Positions 55,805 through 64,000 of a DNA stretch of 64,000 nt are shown here, one piece after another. This stretch comes from Castellaniella sp. (GTDB taxonomy: Bacteria > Pseudomonadota > Gammaproteobacteria > Burkholderiales > Burkholderiaceae_B). Position 1 is the stretch's first letter. Each line of letters begins with the position of its first letter. The stretch lies in assembly GCF_004321985.1 (NCBI RefSeq), contig NZ_SCQN01000053.1, forward strand, positions 38,557 through 102,556, in the 5' to 3' direction. The notes beneath the pieces are model-generated. The model made no database searches and had not been told where the DNA came from. It was given only the letters and a program-made list of their open reading frames with translations. Made by a program: the position numbers and the translations under genes.

Positions 55805-57055
55805 ATGGACCTGCTGACTATCCTGTTTCTCGTCTGCCTCTTGGCGGACCTGCTGGTACGGTACTGGCTGGCCAGACGTCAGATCCGCCATGTGCTGGCC
55901 CACCGCAACGATGTCCCCGCAGCCTTCGGGGGCCGGATCGGCTTGCACAGTCACCAGCGCGCGGCAGACTATACGGTGGCCCGCAGCCAGCTGTCGGTGA
56001 TCGAGCGCATCGTCGAAGCCGCCGTCCTGCTTGCGCTGACGCTGCTAGGAGGCCTGCAGACCATCGACCTGTGGCTGGGGCGCCAGATCACATCCGAGCT
56101 CTGGCGCCAGATGGCGCTGGTGGGCGCGGTGCTGGCGCTGTTGGGCGTGGTCGGCCTGATCTTTGCCGCCTGGAAGACCTTTCACCTGGAGGCGCGCTTC
56201 GGCTTCAACCGCATGACGCCGCGGCTGTTCGTAACCGACGCGATAAAGATGCTCGTGGTAACGCTGACCCTCGGCGTCCCGCTGCTGGCAGCGATCCTGT
56301 GGGTCATGGGCTCCACGGGCGGGGACTGGGCCTGGTGGGCCTGGGGAGTCTGGGTTGCCTTCAATCTGCTCATCCTGTGGCTCTACCCAAGCTTCATCGC
56401 TCCCCTGTTCAACCACTTCGCACCGCTGGACGATCCGGAACTGAGCACCCGCATCCACAACCTCGCACAGCGCTGCCATTTCGGCCTGTCCGGACTGTTC
56501 GTCATGGACGGCTCACGCCGATCGGCGCACGGAAACGCTTACTTCACCGGGTTCGGCCGGCATCGCCGAATCGTCTTTTTCGACACACTGCTCTCGCGGC
56601 TCAACACCGACGAGGTCGAGGCTGTGCTGGCCCACGAATTGGGCCATTTTGCCCACCATCACATCCTGCGACGCATCGTGCTGAGCTTCCTGACGGCAGG
56701 CGTGCTGCTGCAAATCCTGGCCTGGCTCGCCACACAGGTCTGGTTCTACACCGGATTGGGGGTTATCCCACAACTCGGGCGCCCCAACGACGGACTGGCA
56801 CTGGTGCTATTCATGCTGGCCATGCCGGTATTCACCTTCTGGGTGACCCCTATCGCCAGCCTGCTCTCGCGCCGCGACGAGTTCCAGGCCGACCGCTACG
56901 CCGTCGGCCAGTGCGGGGCGGCACCGCTCAGCAGCGCGCTGGTGAAACTCTATGACGACAATGCCGCCACGCTGACGCCGGACCCCATCCACTCGGCCTG
57001 GTACGACAGCCACCCATCGGCGGCCGTCCGCATTGCACATCTGCATGACAGCTGA
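55805..57055 (+). CDS. M48 family (Ste24-like) membrane metalloprotease
   Basis: A 416-residue CAAX-protease-1-like protein with about seven membrane segments. The zinc site is VEAVLAHELGHFAHHHI and the third ligand Glu is in RRDEFQADRYAV. The N-terminal domain (KTFHLEARFGFNRMTPRLF) is typical. Role in membrane protein quality control is inferred. Its end overlaps rsgA. Confidence 0.9.
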   Translation: MDLLTILFLVCLLADLLVRYWLARRQIRHVLAHRNDVPAAFGGRIGLHSHQRAADYTVARSQLSVIERIVEAAVLLALTLLGGLQTIDLWLGRQITSELWRQMALVGAVLALLGVVGLIFAAWKTFHLEARFGFNRMTPRLFVTDAIKMLVVTLTLGVPLLAAILWVMGSTGGDWAWWAWGVWVAFNLLILWLYPSFIAPLFNHFAPLDDPELSTRIHNLAQRCHFGLSGLFVMDGSRRSAHGNAYFTGFGRHRRIVFFDTLLSRLNTDEVEAVLAHELGHFAHHHILRRIVLSFLTAGVLLQILAWLATQVWFYTGLGVIPQLGRPNDGLALVLFMLAMPVFTFWVTPIASLLSRRDEFQADRYAVGQCGAAPLSSALVKLYDDNAATLTPDPIHSAWYDSHPSAAVRIAHLHDS

Positions 57056-57944
57056 AACGGCCCGGCAGGGTCGCGTGGTTGCCGCCCACGGGCGCCACTA
57101 CCGCGTACAGCTCGAGTCCGGTGAGTTGCGCCACTGTTATACCCGTGGCAAGAAGGCTGGGCCAGCCGTCGGCGATCAGGTGCGGATCCTGCCCGAAGGC
57201 CGTGACGAGGGCGTCATCACCGAAATCCTCCCGCGGCGCAATCTGCTCTACCGGTCCGACGCTTCGAAAAGCAAGCAGTTCGCTGCCAATCTGGACCAGC
57301 TCCTGCTGATCGTCGCTGCGGAACCGGAATTTTCAGCAGATCTGATGGGACGAGCGCTGGTGGCCGCTGGCAGTGTGGACATCCCGGTCCGCATTGTCCT
57401 GAACAAGACCGATCTGCCTTCGATCGACAGCGCACGGAGCCGTCTGCGGCCCATCGCCGAGCTGGGAATTCCCATCGTGGAGCTGTGCGCCCTGGACGCA
57501 GCCCAGACACAGGCACGGCTGGGCGACTGGCTGCAGGGACGCAGCACACTGTTGCTGGGGCAAAGCGGCATGGGCAAATCCACGCTGCTCAACGCCTTGG
57601 TGCCGCAAGCCCGGGCGGCCACCCAGGCCCATTCGGAAGCACTGGGAACTGGCCGGCACACCACTACCCAGACCCGCCTGTACGATCTTCCGGGCGGCGG
57701 CGATCTGATCGACTCACCCGGCTTCCAGGCCTTTGGGCTGCAGCACCTGACCCAGCACGAGATCGAACAAGGTTTCCCGGAATTCACACCCGCCATCCCG
57801 CACTGCCGGTTCTACAACTGCACGCATCTGCACGAACCAGGGTGCGGTGTGCTGGCGGCCATGGCACGCGGCGAAATCACGGCCGAACGCCACGCCCTGT
57901 ATCAGCGCATATTGGCGGAGAACGATGCCGCCAGGAAGTGGTAG
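57045..57944 (+). CDS. rsgA: Ribosome small-subunit GTPase RsgA
   Basis: A 299-residue circularly permuted GTPase in 30S maturation: OB fold, then NKTDL (G4), LLGQSGMGKSTLLNAL (G1), TTTQTRLYDLPGGGDLIDSPGF (G2/G3), and a zinc finger CRFYNCTHLHEPGCGV. An ATG at 57045 is chosen over an in-frame TTG. It overlaps the protease end by 11 bases. Confidence 0.95.
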   Translation: MTAETARQGRVVAAHGRHYRVQLESGELRHCYTRGKKAGPAVGDQVRILPEGRDEGVITEILPRRNLLYRSDASKSKQFAANLDQLLLIVAAEPEFSADLMGRALVAAGSVDIPVRIVLNKTDLPSIDSARSRLRPIAELGIPIVELCALDAAQTQARLGDWLQGRSTLLLGQSGMGKSTLLNALVPQARAATQAHSEALGTGRHTTTQTRLYDLPGGGDLIDSPGFQAFGLQHLTQHEIEQGFPEFTPAIPHCRFYNCTHLHEPGCGVLAAMARGEITAERHALYQRILAENDAARKW

Positions 57945-58627
57945 AAGTTGCGCATCAGGATGGCTGTCGCCCCCCAGATGAAATGGGACTCCCAGGGGAT
58001 GGCGTAGAAATACCGGCCGTGCCCCCACTGGGTTTGAAGGTGGCGCAGTTCGTAGCGCGATGGGTCCATCAGCACGGACAGAGGAACCTCGAAAACCTCG
58101 GCCACCTCAGTGTCCTGAGCGCGGACATGAAATCCTGTCTCGAGTTCGGCAACCACCGGGGTCATCAGGAAACCGGTAGTGGTGAGCAGTGTGGGCTGAA
58201 TCCCAAGAATCCGAACGAAGCGAGCATCCACGCCGATCTCTTCGCCTGTTTCGCGCAACGCCGCTGCCACGGGATCGGCATCTCCGGGTTCTATGCATCC
58301 GCCCGGAAAGCTGACCTGGCCGGCGTGATGATGCAGATGCTCGGATCGGCGAGTGAACAGAACCTGCAGGCCGTCCGTCCGCTGAACCAGCGGCATCAGC
58401 ACCGCCGCACGGCGCGCTCCCGCGTGCGCCGCGCGCCCGGGTGCGAACGCCTGGGCGAACAACGGCTCGACCTCCCAGGGGGCTGGCTGGCTGAAAGCCT
58501 GGCGAATGTGGGCCAGTGTCAGAGACGCAGGCGGCAGGCCGGGCAGGAACGCCCCCGGCACTACGGGCTGGGCCTTTGGGTCAAAGGCCGCCGTATGATG
58601 AACAGGCAAGGGTTGACTGAGCGGCAT
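57902..58627 (-). CDS. Nudix hydrolase (CoA pyrophosphatase type)
   Basis: A 241-residue protein with a full Nudix box GGCIEPGDADPVAAALRETGEEIGV and the NudL-type preceding LFTRRSEHLHHHAGQVSFPGG. It probably splits CoA or related dinucleotides. Its 3' end overlaps rsgA by 43 bases on the opposite strand. Confidence 0.85.
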   Translation of the reverse strand: MPLSQPLPVHHTAAFDPKAQPVVPGAFLPGLPPASLTLAHIRQAFSQPAPWEVEPLFAQAFAPGRAAHAGARRAAVLMPLVQRTDGLQVLFTRRSEHLHHHAGQVSFPGGCIEPGDADPVAAALRETGEEIGVDARFVRILGIQPTLLTTTGFLMTPVVAELETGFHVRAQDTEVAEVFEVPLSVLMDPSRYELRHLQTQWGHGRYFYAIPWESHFIWGATAILMRNFYHFLAASFSANMR

Positions 58628-58645
58628 GACATCCCACAAACGACG

Positions 58646-58670
58646 AAGGCACCCGATCGGGTGCCTTTTG
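58646..58670. terminator. Hairpin between rplS and the Nudix gene
   Basis: AAGGCACCCGATCGGGTGCCTT is a perfect palindrome followed by TTG on the plus strand and a weaker T-rich tail on the minus strand. It probably ends rplS transcription. Confidence 0.6.
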
Positions 58671-58695
58671 TGTGCCATGGGCGATCACAAACGGA

Positions 58696-59067
58696 TCAGA
58701 CGGCCTTGCGCACCAGCTTTTCCTTGATGCGAGCGGCCTTACCCGTACGGTTGCGCAGATAGTAGAGTTTAGCACGGCGCACATCACCGAGACGCTTGAC
58801 CTCGATGCTGGCAATTTGCGGGGAATAAAGCTGGAACGTCCGTTCCACGGCTTCGCCGGAAGAGACCTTTCGTACGGTAAACGCGGAATTCAGTCCACGA
58901 TTGCGGCGGCCGATCACTACGCCCTCGTAGGACTGGGTACGGCTGCGTTCGCCTTCGACGACGTTCACGCTGACGACCACGGTATCGCCGGGGCCAAATT
59001 CAGGGATCTGGCGGCCAGCAGACAGGCGCGCGATTTCTTCTTGTTCCAGGGTTTCGATAAGATTCAC
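58696..59067 (-). CDS. rplS: 50S ribosomal protein L19
   Basis: A 123-residue protein, starting [19 protein letters not shown], with [32 protein letters not shown] and [18 protein letters not shown], all typical of L19 at the 30S-50S bridge. The usual partners rpsP, rimM and trmD are not upstream; a 92-residue SOS-type gene is instead. Confidence 0.97.
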   Translation of the reverse strand: MNLIETLEQEEIARLSAGRQIPEFGPGDTVVVSVNVVEGERSRTQSYEGVVIGRRNRGLNSAFTVRKVSSGEAVERTFQLYSPQIASIEVKRLGDVRRAKLYYLRNRTGKAARIKEKLVRKAV

Positions 59068-59140
59068 ACTAGGCTCCAGGCATCATATTCGCGGCATTGA
59101 GTGAAATTGTGGCCGTGACAGAGGATGCGGTAAACACGCG

Positions 59141-59146
59141 ATTATA
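59141..59146 (-). promoter_or_regulatory. Candidate rplS promoter (-10)
   Basis: On the minus strand a perfect TATAAT, 73 bases before rplS. The -35 is weak (TGGCTT at 17-base spacing), lying in the end of the upstream gene. Confidence 0.4.
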
Positions 59147-59159
59147 TGATATTGCGGCG

Positions 59160-59438
59160 TCAGAAGCCAGCCGCCGCGCCCAGCCACATCAGGCCCGGAA
59201 CCATGGCTGCCCAGACTGCGACCATCAGGACGTCGCCACCCAGCGCCAGGATGCGCCGCCACGCCACAGGCAGCCGGCGACCGCGCGAGCGGCTGGAAGG
59301 CGCGGACGTGCGAAGTGCTGTTGCACGCGCCGGGACGCCAGGCCGGCGAGACCCGGCCCGCGCGACAACCGCCGCACGAGGCCGCCAGCCCAACGAGCAT
59401 CCCGCCCCCACCGATTCCCAGACCAACGTGTTCGCCAT
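59160..59438 (-). CDS. Small SOS-controlled membrane protein (92 aa)
   Basis: A 92-residue protein with AGGAG seven bases before the ATG. The middle is Arg/Ser/Pro-rich (ALRTSAPSSRSRGRRLPVAWRR) and the end is one hydrophobic helix, ILALGGDVLMVAVWAAMVPG then LMWLGAAAGF. Two consensus LexA boxes lie 36-79 bases upstream, so expression should be DNA-damage induced. It resembles in design, not in sequence, the small SOS membrane inhibitors of division in other bacteria (SidA, DidA, YneA). Function unproven. Confidence 0.65.
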   Translation of the reverse strand: MANTLVWESVGAGCSLGWRPRAAVVARAGSRRPGVPARATALRTSAPSSRSRGRRLPVAWRRILALGGDVLMVAVWAAMVPGLMWLGAAAGF

Positions 59439-59473
59439 GATGGATCTCCTATGCGTCCGACGGTCGCGCCGGA

Positions 59474-59489
59474 CTGTTGTTGTATACAG
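59474..59489. promoter_or_regulatory. LexA box (distal half)
   Basis: CTGTTGTTGTATACAG: CTGT-N8-ACAG, the exact LexA consensus spacing. Nearer to the gene's start codon. Confidence 0.75.
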
Positions 59490-59501
59490 TAGTTTTGAAT
59501 A

Positions 59502-59517
59502 CTGTATAAAAAAACAG
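59502..59517. promoter_or_regulatory. LexA box (second)
   Basis: CTGTATAAAAAAACAG: again CTGT-N8-ACAG with an AT-rich centre. It is 28 bases from the first box, so the two should bind LexA on nearly the same DNA face. Confidence 0.8.
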
Positions 59518-59550
59518 CCAATCGCGCAAGCCCCATCTTTCCATCGTCGT

Positions 59551-59594
59551 AAAAAGCAAAAAGCCCGGGCGGGCCTTGACGGCGCGCCCGGGCT
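59551..59594 (-). terminator. Peroxiredoxin gene terminator
   Basis: AGCCCGGGCG (59562-59571) pairs with CGCCCGGGCT (59585-59594). On the minus strand it is followed by TTTTTGCTTTTT, a strong Rho-independent terminator. Confidence 0.85.
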
Positions 59595-59606
59595 CAAACA
59601 GCGGAA

Positions 59607-60248
59607 TTACCGGTTCGGCTGCGGCGTAGTGCGCAGATACGGGCGAATCTCTTTGTAGCCCTTGGGGAACTTTTCCTTCAGGACGGCGGGATCCTTGATC
59701 GACGGAGCGATGATCACATCTTCACCCGGCTTCCAGTTGACCGGCGTGGCCACACTGTAGTTGTCCGTGAGCTGGATCGAGTCCAAAGCCCGCAGAATCT
59801 CATCGAAATTGCGGCCCGTGCTGGCTGGGTAGGTCAGGATCAGCCGGATCTTCTTGGCCGGGTCGATGACGAAGACTGAACGCACGGTCGCCGTGGTGCT
59901 GGCGTTGGGGTGAATCATGTCATACAGCGTGGCGACCTTGCGATCCACATCGGCCAGGATCGGATAGTTGACATGCGTCTTCTGGGTGTCGTCGATGTCC
60001 TTGATCCAATCGATGTGCGACTGCCGGCTGTCCACGGACACGGCAATCACCTTGGCATTGCGCTTGGCGAAATCACCGGACACGATTGCGGTGTAGCCAA
60101 GTTCGGTAGTGCATACCGGCGTGAAATCGGCCGGGTGCGAGAACAGCACCCCCCAGCCATCACCCAGAAACTCATGAAACTTGATCTTTCCAAGCGAAGA
60201 ATCCTGCTCGAAATCGGGGGCGACATCGCCCAGACGCAGCGTAGCCAT
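59607..60248 (-). CDS. 1-Cys peroxiredoxin (Prx6 type)
   Basis: A 213-residue peroxidase. Marks: LGDVAPDFEQDSSLGKIKFHEFLGDGWGVLFSHPADFTPVCTTELG with a single peroxidatic Cys, and the long C-terminal segment of Prx6-type proteins (NWKPGEDVIIAPSIKDP). GGAG before the ATG. Reduces peroxides in the cytoplasm. Confidence 0.93.
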   Translation of the reverse strand: MATLRLGDVAPDFEQDSSLGKIKFHEFLGDGWGVLFSHPADFTPVCTTELGYTAIVSGDFAKRNAKVIAVSVDSRQSHIDWIKDIDDTQKTHVNYPILADVDRKVATLYDMIHPNASTTATVRSVFVIDPAKKIRLILTYPASTGRNFDEILRALDSIQLTDNYSVATPVNWKPGEDVIIAPSIKDPAVLKEKFPKGYKEIRPYLRTTPQPNR

Positions 60249-60435
60249 ATGAAAACTCCTACCGTAGATGACTCTGAAGTATTTGTTTCCCAAGCCGGAG
60301 TGCCTCTGGGCGAGTCAAGCAAAGAACAAACATGGCAACTTGCTCGGAGACCCTCCCGCCGGAAAACATCGGGAATCGACACTTAAGATTCTGTCAGAAT
60401 ATAGACGGTCCATTAAATATAATAAAGATATATAT

Positions 60436-62256
60436 TTATCTGGTATGTGCAGCTTCCAGGCGGGCATAACGATCCGCCAGCACCCCTGCCTCGACTTCAG
60501 ATGCTAGCGCCTGGGCGCGAGGCAGCACATGCACTGCGTACTGCACCGCTGTCGAGATCTTTGCACGGTAGAACGGATCAGAGGAACCGCCGTCGATCGC
60601 CGCCGCCGAGGCCAGCGCAGCCCGCGCGAGCTGCCACCCGGCATGCACCGTCCCCGCCAACATCAGGCAAGGAACGCTGCCCGCAAATACCCCACGCACG
60701 TCCGTGCGGGCATGATCCAGAACGAAGGTGACAGCCGAGGCATAAGACTGCGTGCCCGCTTGCAGCCGGTCCGCCAGCAGGCCGAAGGCCTGCGCGTGTT
60801 CACCCTGGACGGCCCGCAATGATGCCGTGCAAGCCTGCATTGCGGCGATCTGCGTGCGCGCCACCACGCCGCCGTCGCGCAGGAGCTTGCGGCCCACGAA
60901 ATCGTTCGCCTGAATGGCGGTGGTCCCCTCGTAGATGGGGAGGATGCGGGCGTCGCGGTAATACTGTGCGGCACCGGTTTCCTCGATGAAGCCCATCCCG
61001 CCATGCACCTGAATGCCCAGCGAAGCGACCTCGACCGACGATTCGGTGGAGAAGGCCTTCACGATGGGCACGAAGTACTCGTAGACGGCCTTGTGTCGGG
61101 CCTTGTCGGCCTCATCCACAGCATGCGCCGCGTGGTCGCGATGGCCCGCCGCCACATAGGCCACGGCCCGAGCACCCTCTGTGAGCCCTCGCATGACGCC
61201 AAGCATCCGGGCCACATCCGGGTGATGGGCGATGGCGACAGGCCCCGACGGATCCCCCGGGACACTACCCTGAACCCGTTCAACGGCATAGGCTTGCGCC
61301 TGCTGCAGCGCGCGCTCGCAGATGGCCACGCCCTGCAGGCCCACGGCATAACGTGCCGCATTCATCATGATGAACATGTATTCCAGGCCGCGATTTTCCT
61401 CGCCGATCCGGTAACCGACGGCCCCTTCACCCACACCGCCCTTTCCGGCACCATACAGCAGCACGGCCGTCGGACTGCCATGAATCCCGAGCTTGTGCTC
61501 CAGCGAAGCGCAGTACACGTCATTGCGCGGCCCCAGGGTACCGTCCTCGTTGACCAGGAATTTCGGCACAATGAACAGGGAGATTCCCTTCACACCCGCC
61601 GGCGCGTCCGGCGTGCGTGCCAGAACCAGGTGAACAATGTTTTCAGCCAGATCGTGGTCGCCATAGGTGATGAAGATCTTCTGGCCCTGCAGTCGATAGC
61701 TTCCATCGTCCTGGTGCACAGCGCGCGTCTTGACCAGCGCCAGGTCCGACCCCGCCTGTGGCTCTGTCAGGTTCATGGTCCCCGTCCAACGCCCCGCCAA
61801 CAGCGGCCCGATGAAACGCTGCTGCTGCTCAGCCGTGCCGACCAGAGACAGTGCCTCAATCACGCCATCGGTCAGCAACGGACACAGGGAAAAGGACAGA
61901 TTGCCAGCATTCAGGCTTTCGGTGACGGGGGCCGCAACCAGCTTGGGCAGGCCTTGCCCGCCCCACTCGGCATCATGCGACAGCCCCTGCCAGCCGCCCT
62001 GGACGAACGCCTGAAAGGCCTCACGAAAACCCGGCGACGTGCGGACATGACCGTCCTGCCAGAGCGCCGGCTGGGTATCTCCGACGCGGTTCAGCGGCGC
62101 GACCTCGTTCTCCACGAAGCGGGCGTTCTCTTCGAGGACGGCGTCCACCAGATCGGCGCTGATCTCCTCGAACCCTGGCAGCGCCAGCACACCCGTCAAG
62201 TCGGCCAGTTCATGCAGCACGAAACGAATATCCTGAAGGGGAACCTGGAATGTCAT
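60436..62256 (-). CDS. Acyl-CoA dehydrogenase
   Basis: A 606-residue enzyme of the long, DmdC/AcdA-like branch: N-terminal helices, LTEPQAGSDLALVKTRA, GLEYMFIMMNAARYAVG, and LGIQVHGGMGFIEETGAAQYYRDARILPIYEGTTAIQANDFVGRKL with the catalytic Glu region, plus the extended C-terminal domain. Substrate unknown. It passes electrons to the EtfAB pair encoded directly upstream. Confidence 0.88.
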   Translation of the reverse strand: MTFQVPLQDIRFVLHELADLTGVLALPGFEEISADLVDAVLEENARFVENEVAPLNRVGDTQPALWQDGHVRTSPGFREAFQAFVQGGWQGLSHDAEWGGQGLPKLVAAPVTESLNAGNLSFSLCPLLTDGVIEALSLVGTAEQQQRFIGPLLAGRWTGTMNLTEPQAGSDLALVKTRAVHQDDGSYRLQGQKIFITYGDHDLAENIVHLVLARTPDAPAGVKGISLFIVPKFLVNEDGTLGPRNDVYCASLEHKLGIHGSPTAVLLYGAGKGGVGEGAVGYRIGEENRGLEYMFIMMNAARYAVGLQGVAICERALQQAQAYAVERVQGSVPGDPSGPVAIAHHPDVARMLGVMRGLTEGARAVAYVAAGHRDHAAHAVDEADKARHKAVYEYFVPIVKAFSTESSVEVASLGIQVHGGMGFIEETGAAQYYRDARILPIYEGTTAIQANDFVGRKLLRDGGVVARTQIAAMQACTASLRAVQGEHAQAFGLLADRLQAGTQSYASAVTFVLDHARTDVRGVFAGSVPCLMLAGTVHAGWQLARAALASAAAIDGGSSDPFYRAKISTAVQYAVHVLPRAQALASEVEAGVLADRYARLEAAHTR

Positions 62257-62329
62257 GACTGCTCCTGCGGATTGAAAAAGGGTCCCGGCATGACGCCAGC
62301 GCCCGGCGGGACCCCAGAGAGCCGGACGA

Positions 62330-63259
62330 TCAAAGCGCCTTGGTCAGCTCCGGGACGGCCTCGAACAGGTCGGCCACCAGGCCATAATCGGCCACGCCGA
62401 AGATGGGCGCCTCGGCGTCCTTGTTGATGGCCACGATCACCTTGGAATCCTTCATGCCCGCCAGGTGCTGGATGGCCCCCGAGATCCCGATGGCCACATA
62501 CAGCTGCGGCGCCACGATCTTGCCCGTCTGCCCCACCTGCCAGTCGTTGGGCGCGTACCCGGCATCGACCGCCGCCCGCGAAGCCCCCAGCGCCGCGCCC
62601 AGCTTGTCGGCGAGCGGATCGAGGATCTTGAAGTTCTCCGCGCTGCCCAGCCCCCGACCGCCCGAGACCACCACCGTGGCCGCCGTGAGCTCCGGCCGGT
62701 CGCTGCGGGCCAGTTCCCGGCCCACGAACGAGGACAGGCCCGAGTCGGCGACCGCGGCCACCGATTCGACCGGTGCGCTGCCGCCCTGGTCGGCCACCGG
62801 ATCAAACGCAGTCGTGCGCACCGTGAGGACCTTCTTTGCGTCACCGGACTGGACCGTCGCCAGCGCGTTGCCGGCATAGATGGGACGCACGAACGTGTCG
62901 GCCGATTCCACCGCCACGACGTCGGAGATCTGCGCCACGTCCAGCTTGGCCGCCACGCGCGGGGCCACGTTCTTGCCCGAGGCCGTGGCCGCGAACAGGA
63001 TGTGGCTGTAGCCCCCGGCCAGGGCCAGGACCTGGGCCGCGAGGTTTTCCGCCAGACCATCGGCCAGCGCCGGGGCATCGGCCAGCAGCACCTTGGCCAC
63101 CGAGGCCAGGCGCGAGGCCTGCTCGGCCACCGGCTGTGCGCCGGCACCGGCCACCAGGACGTGAATGTCCCCGCCGATGGCAGCCGCCGCCGCCACCGCA
63201 TTGCGCGTGGCCGTCCCCAGGTGGGCGTTATCGTGTTCCGCTATGACCAGAATGCTCAT
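62330..63259 (-). CDS. etfA: Electron transfer flavoprotein alpha subunit
   Basis: A 309-residue FAD-binding subunit. Marks: [25 protein letters not shown] at the start and, in the FAD domain, [41 protein letters not shown], and [12 protein letters not shown]. It starts directly after the etfB stop (TAAATG). Confidence 0.96.
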   Translation of the reverse strand: MSILVIAEHDNAHLGTATRNAVAAAAAIGGDIHVLVAGAGAQPVAEQASRLASVAKVLLADAPALADGLAENLAAQVLALAGGYSHILFAATASGKNVAPRVAAKLDVAQISDVVAVESADTFVRPIYAGNALATVQSGDAKKVLTVRTTAFDPVADQGGSAPVESVAAVADSGLSSFVGRELARSDRPELTAATVVVSGGRGLGSAENFKILDPLADKLGAALGASRAAVDAGYAPNDWQVGQTGKIVAPQLYVAIGISGAIQHLAGMKDSKVIVAINKDAEAPIFGVADYGLVADLFEAVPELTKAL

Positions 63260-64000
63260 TTACACCACCTTCGCTTCGTTCTTCAGTTTGTCCACCAGCG
63301 TGGCCACATCGGGCACGATGATCCCCGCCGAGCGGGCCGCCGGCTCGGCCACCTTCAGGGTCTTCAGGCGCGGCGCGGCATCGACCCCCAGGTCGGCGGG
63401 CGACACCGTCTCGAGCGGCTTTTTCTTCGCCTTCATGATGTTGGGCAGCGTCACGTAGCGCGGCTCGTTCAGCCGCAGGTCGGTCGTGATGACCGCCGGC
63501 AGCGCCAGGCTGATCGTCTCCAGGCCGCCATCGACCTCGCGCGTGACCTGCACCCGCTCGCCCTGGAGGTCGACCTTGCTGGCGTTGGTCGCCTGCGGCC
63601 AGTCCAGCAGCGCCGCCAGCATCTGGCCGGTCTGGTTGGCGTCGTCATCGATCGCCTGCTTGCCCAGGATCACGAGCTGGGGAGATTCCCGACGGGCAAT
63701 CGCCGCGAGCAGCTTGGCCACCGCCAGCGGCTGCAGCTCCACGTCGGTCTGGACCAGAATGCCGCGATCGGCGCCGATGGCCAGGGCCGTGCGCAGGGTT
63801 TCCTGGCATTGGGCCACGCCGCAGGAGATCGCCACGACTTCGGTGGCCGTGCCCTTTTCCTTCAGGCGCACCGCTTCTTCGACAGCGATCTCGTCAAACG
63901 GATTCATGGACATCTTGACGTTGGCGGTGTCCACACCAGTGTGATCGGACTTGACGCGAACCTTGACGTTGAAGTCAACGACGCGCTTGACCGGTACCAG
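63260..64000 (-). CDS. etfB: Electron transfer flavoprotein beta subunit (5' end cut)
   Basis: The frame runs off the right edge. The sequence from [20 protein letters not shown] continues into [51 protein letters not shown] and [19 protein letters not shown], matching EtfB; only the first two or three residues (family start MKV) are missing. An internal ATG is not the real start. With EtfA it carries electrons to ETF-quinone oxidoreductase. Confidence 0.95.
   Translation of the reverse strand: MVPVKRVVDFNVKVRVKSDHTGVDTANVKMSMNPFDEIAVEEAVRLKEKGTATEVVAISCGVAQCQETLRTALAIGADRGILVQTDVELQPLAVAKLLAAIARRESPQLVILGKQAIDDDANQTGQMLAALLDWPQATNASKVDLQGERVQVTREVDGGLETISLALPAVITTDLRLNEPRYVTLPNIMKAKKKPLETVSPADLGVDAAPRLKTLKVAEPAARSAGIIVPDVATLVDKLKNEAKVV

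Noticed and set aside
60402..60440. A/T-rich hairpin after the acyl-CoA dehydrogenase gene
   Set aside because: Only A/T pairs and weak symmetry; not a convincing terminator.

Overview
The window looks like the chromosome of a Burkholderiales betaproteobacterium, most likely Alcaligenaceae (Bordetella, Achromobacter, Castellaniella type). This rests on high GC, on gene order (acpS-nagZ-uvrC-pgsA; orn, M48 protease, rsgA, Nudix, rplS) and on protein resemblance judged by eye; no search was run.

Positions 1-7207 are the right end of an integrated mobile element in the 3' end of tRNA-Leu(CAG). It encodes a tyrosine integrase next to the tRNA, a small Cro-like repressor, an AlpA-type and a Rha-type regulator, a run of tightly overlapping small genes, a Toprim primase and a DUF927 helicase cut by the window edge. 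A 396-bp intergenic stretch with a consensus DnaA box and 9-bp-phased repeats may be the element's origin. The element resembles P4-like satellites.

From 7.2 to 30 kb the core chromosome carries rnr, rlmB, a Cys/Met PLP enzyme, hupB, tRNA-Val, a selenium tRNA-modification pair (selU-selD) coupled to a deleted helicase remnant, tag and a DUF3293 gene. It continues with an FMN glutamate-synthase-like protein, a multi-hairpin small RNA, a diguanylate cyclase, tRNA-Met, an MFS transporter, an ADP-ribosylglycohydrolase, ghrA, a two-component system, an FNR-type reductase, wrbA and small lipoproteins.

From 30 to 38.9 kb: tRNA-Lys, purB, a glutathione S-transferase, glcDEF-mnmA, and a DAHP synthase preceded by a Phe/Tyr-rich leader peptide and attenuator. 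From 39 to 45.9 kb an osmoprotection block pairs ehuBCDA (ectoine uptake) convergently with ectR-ectABCD (ectoine and hydroxyectoine synthesis); both promoters share a candidate EctR operator.

From 46 to 64 kb: an HDOD-GGDEF protein, an Fnr regulator with its own FNR box, aceA, queF, pgsA, uvrC, nagZ, acpS, orn, an M48 protease, rsgA, a Nudix hydrolase, rplS, a small membrane protein behind two consensus LexA boxes, a 1-Cys peroxiredoxin, and an acyl-CoA dehydrogenase-etfA-etfB unit cut by the right edge.

The most notable non-textbook signals are the aroG attenuator, the two-LexA-box membrane ORF, the five-hairpin small RNA, the element's putative origin, the in-frame deleted DUF853 gene and the shared ect/ehu operator.
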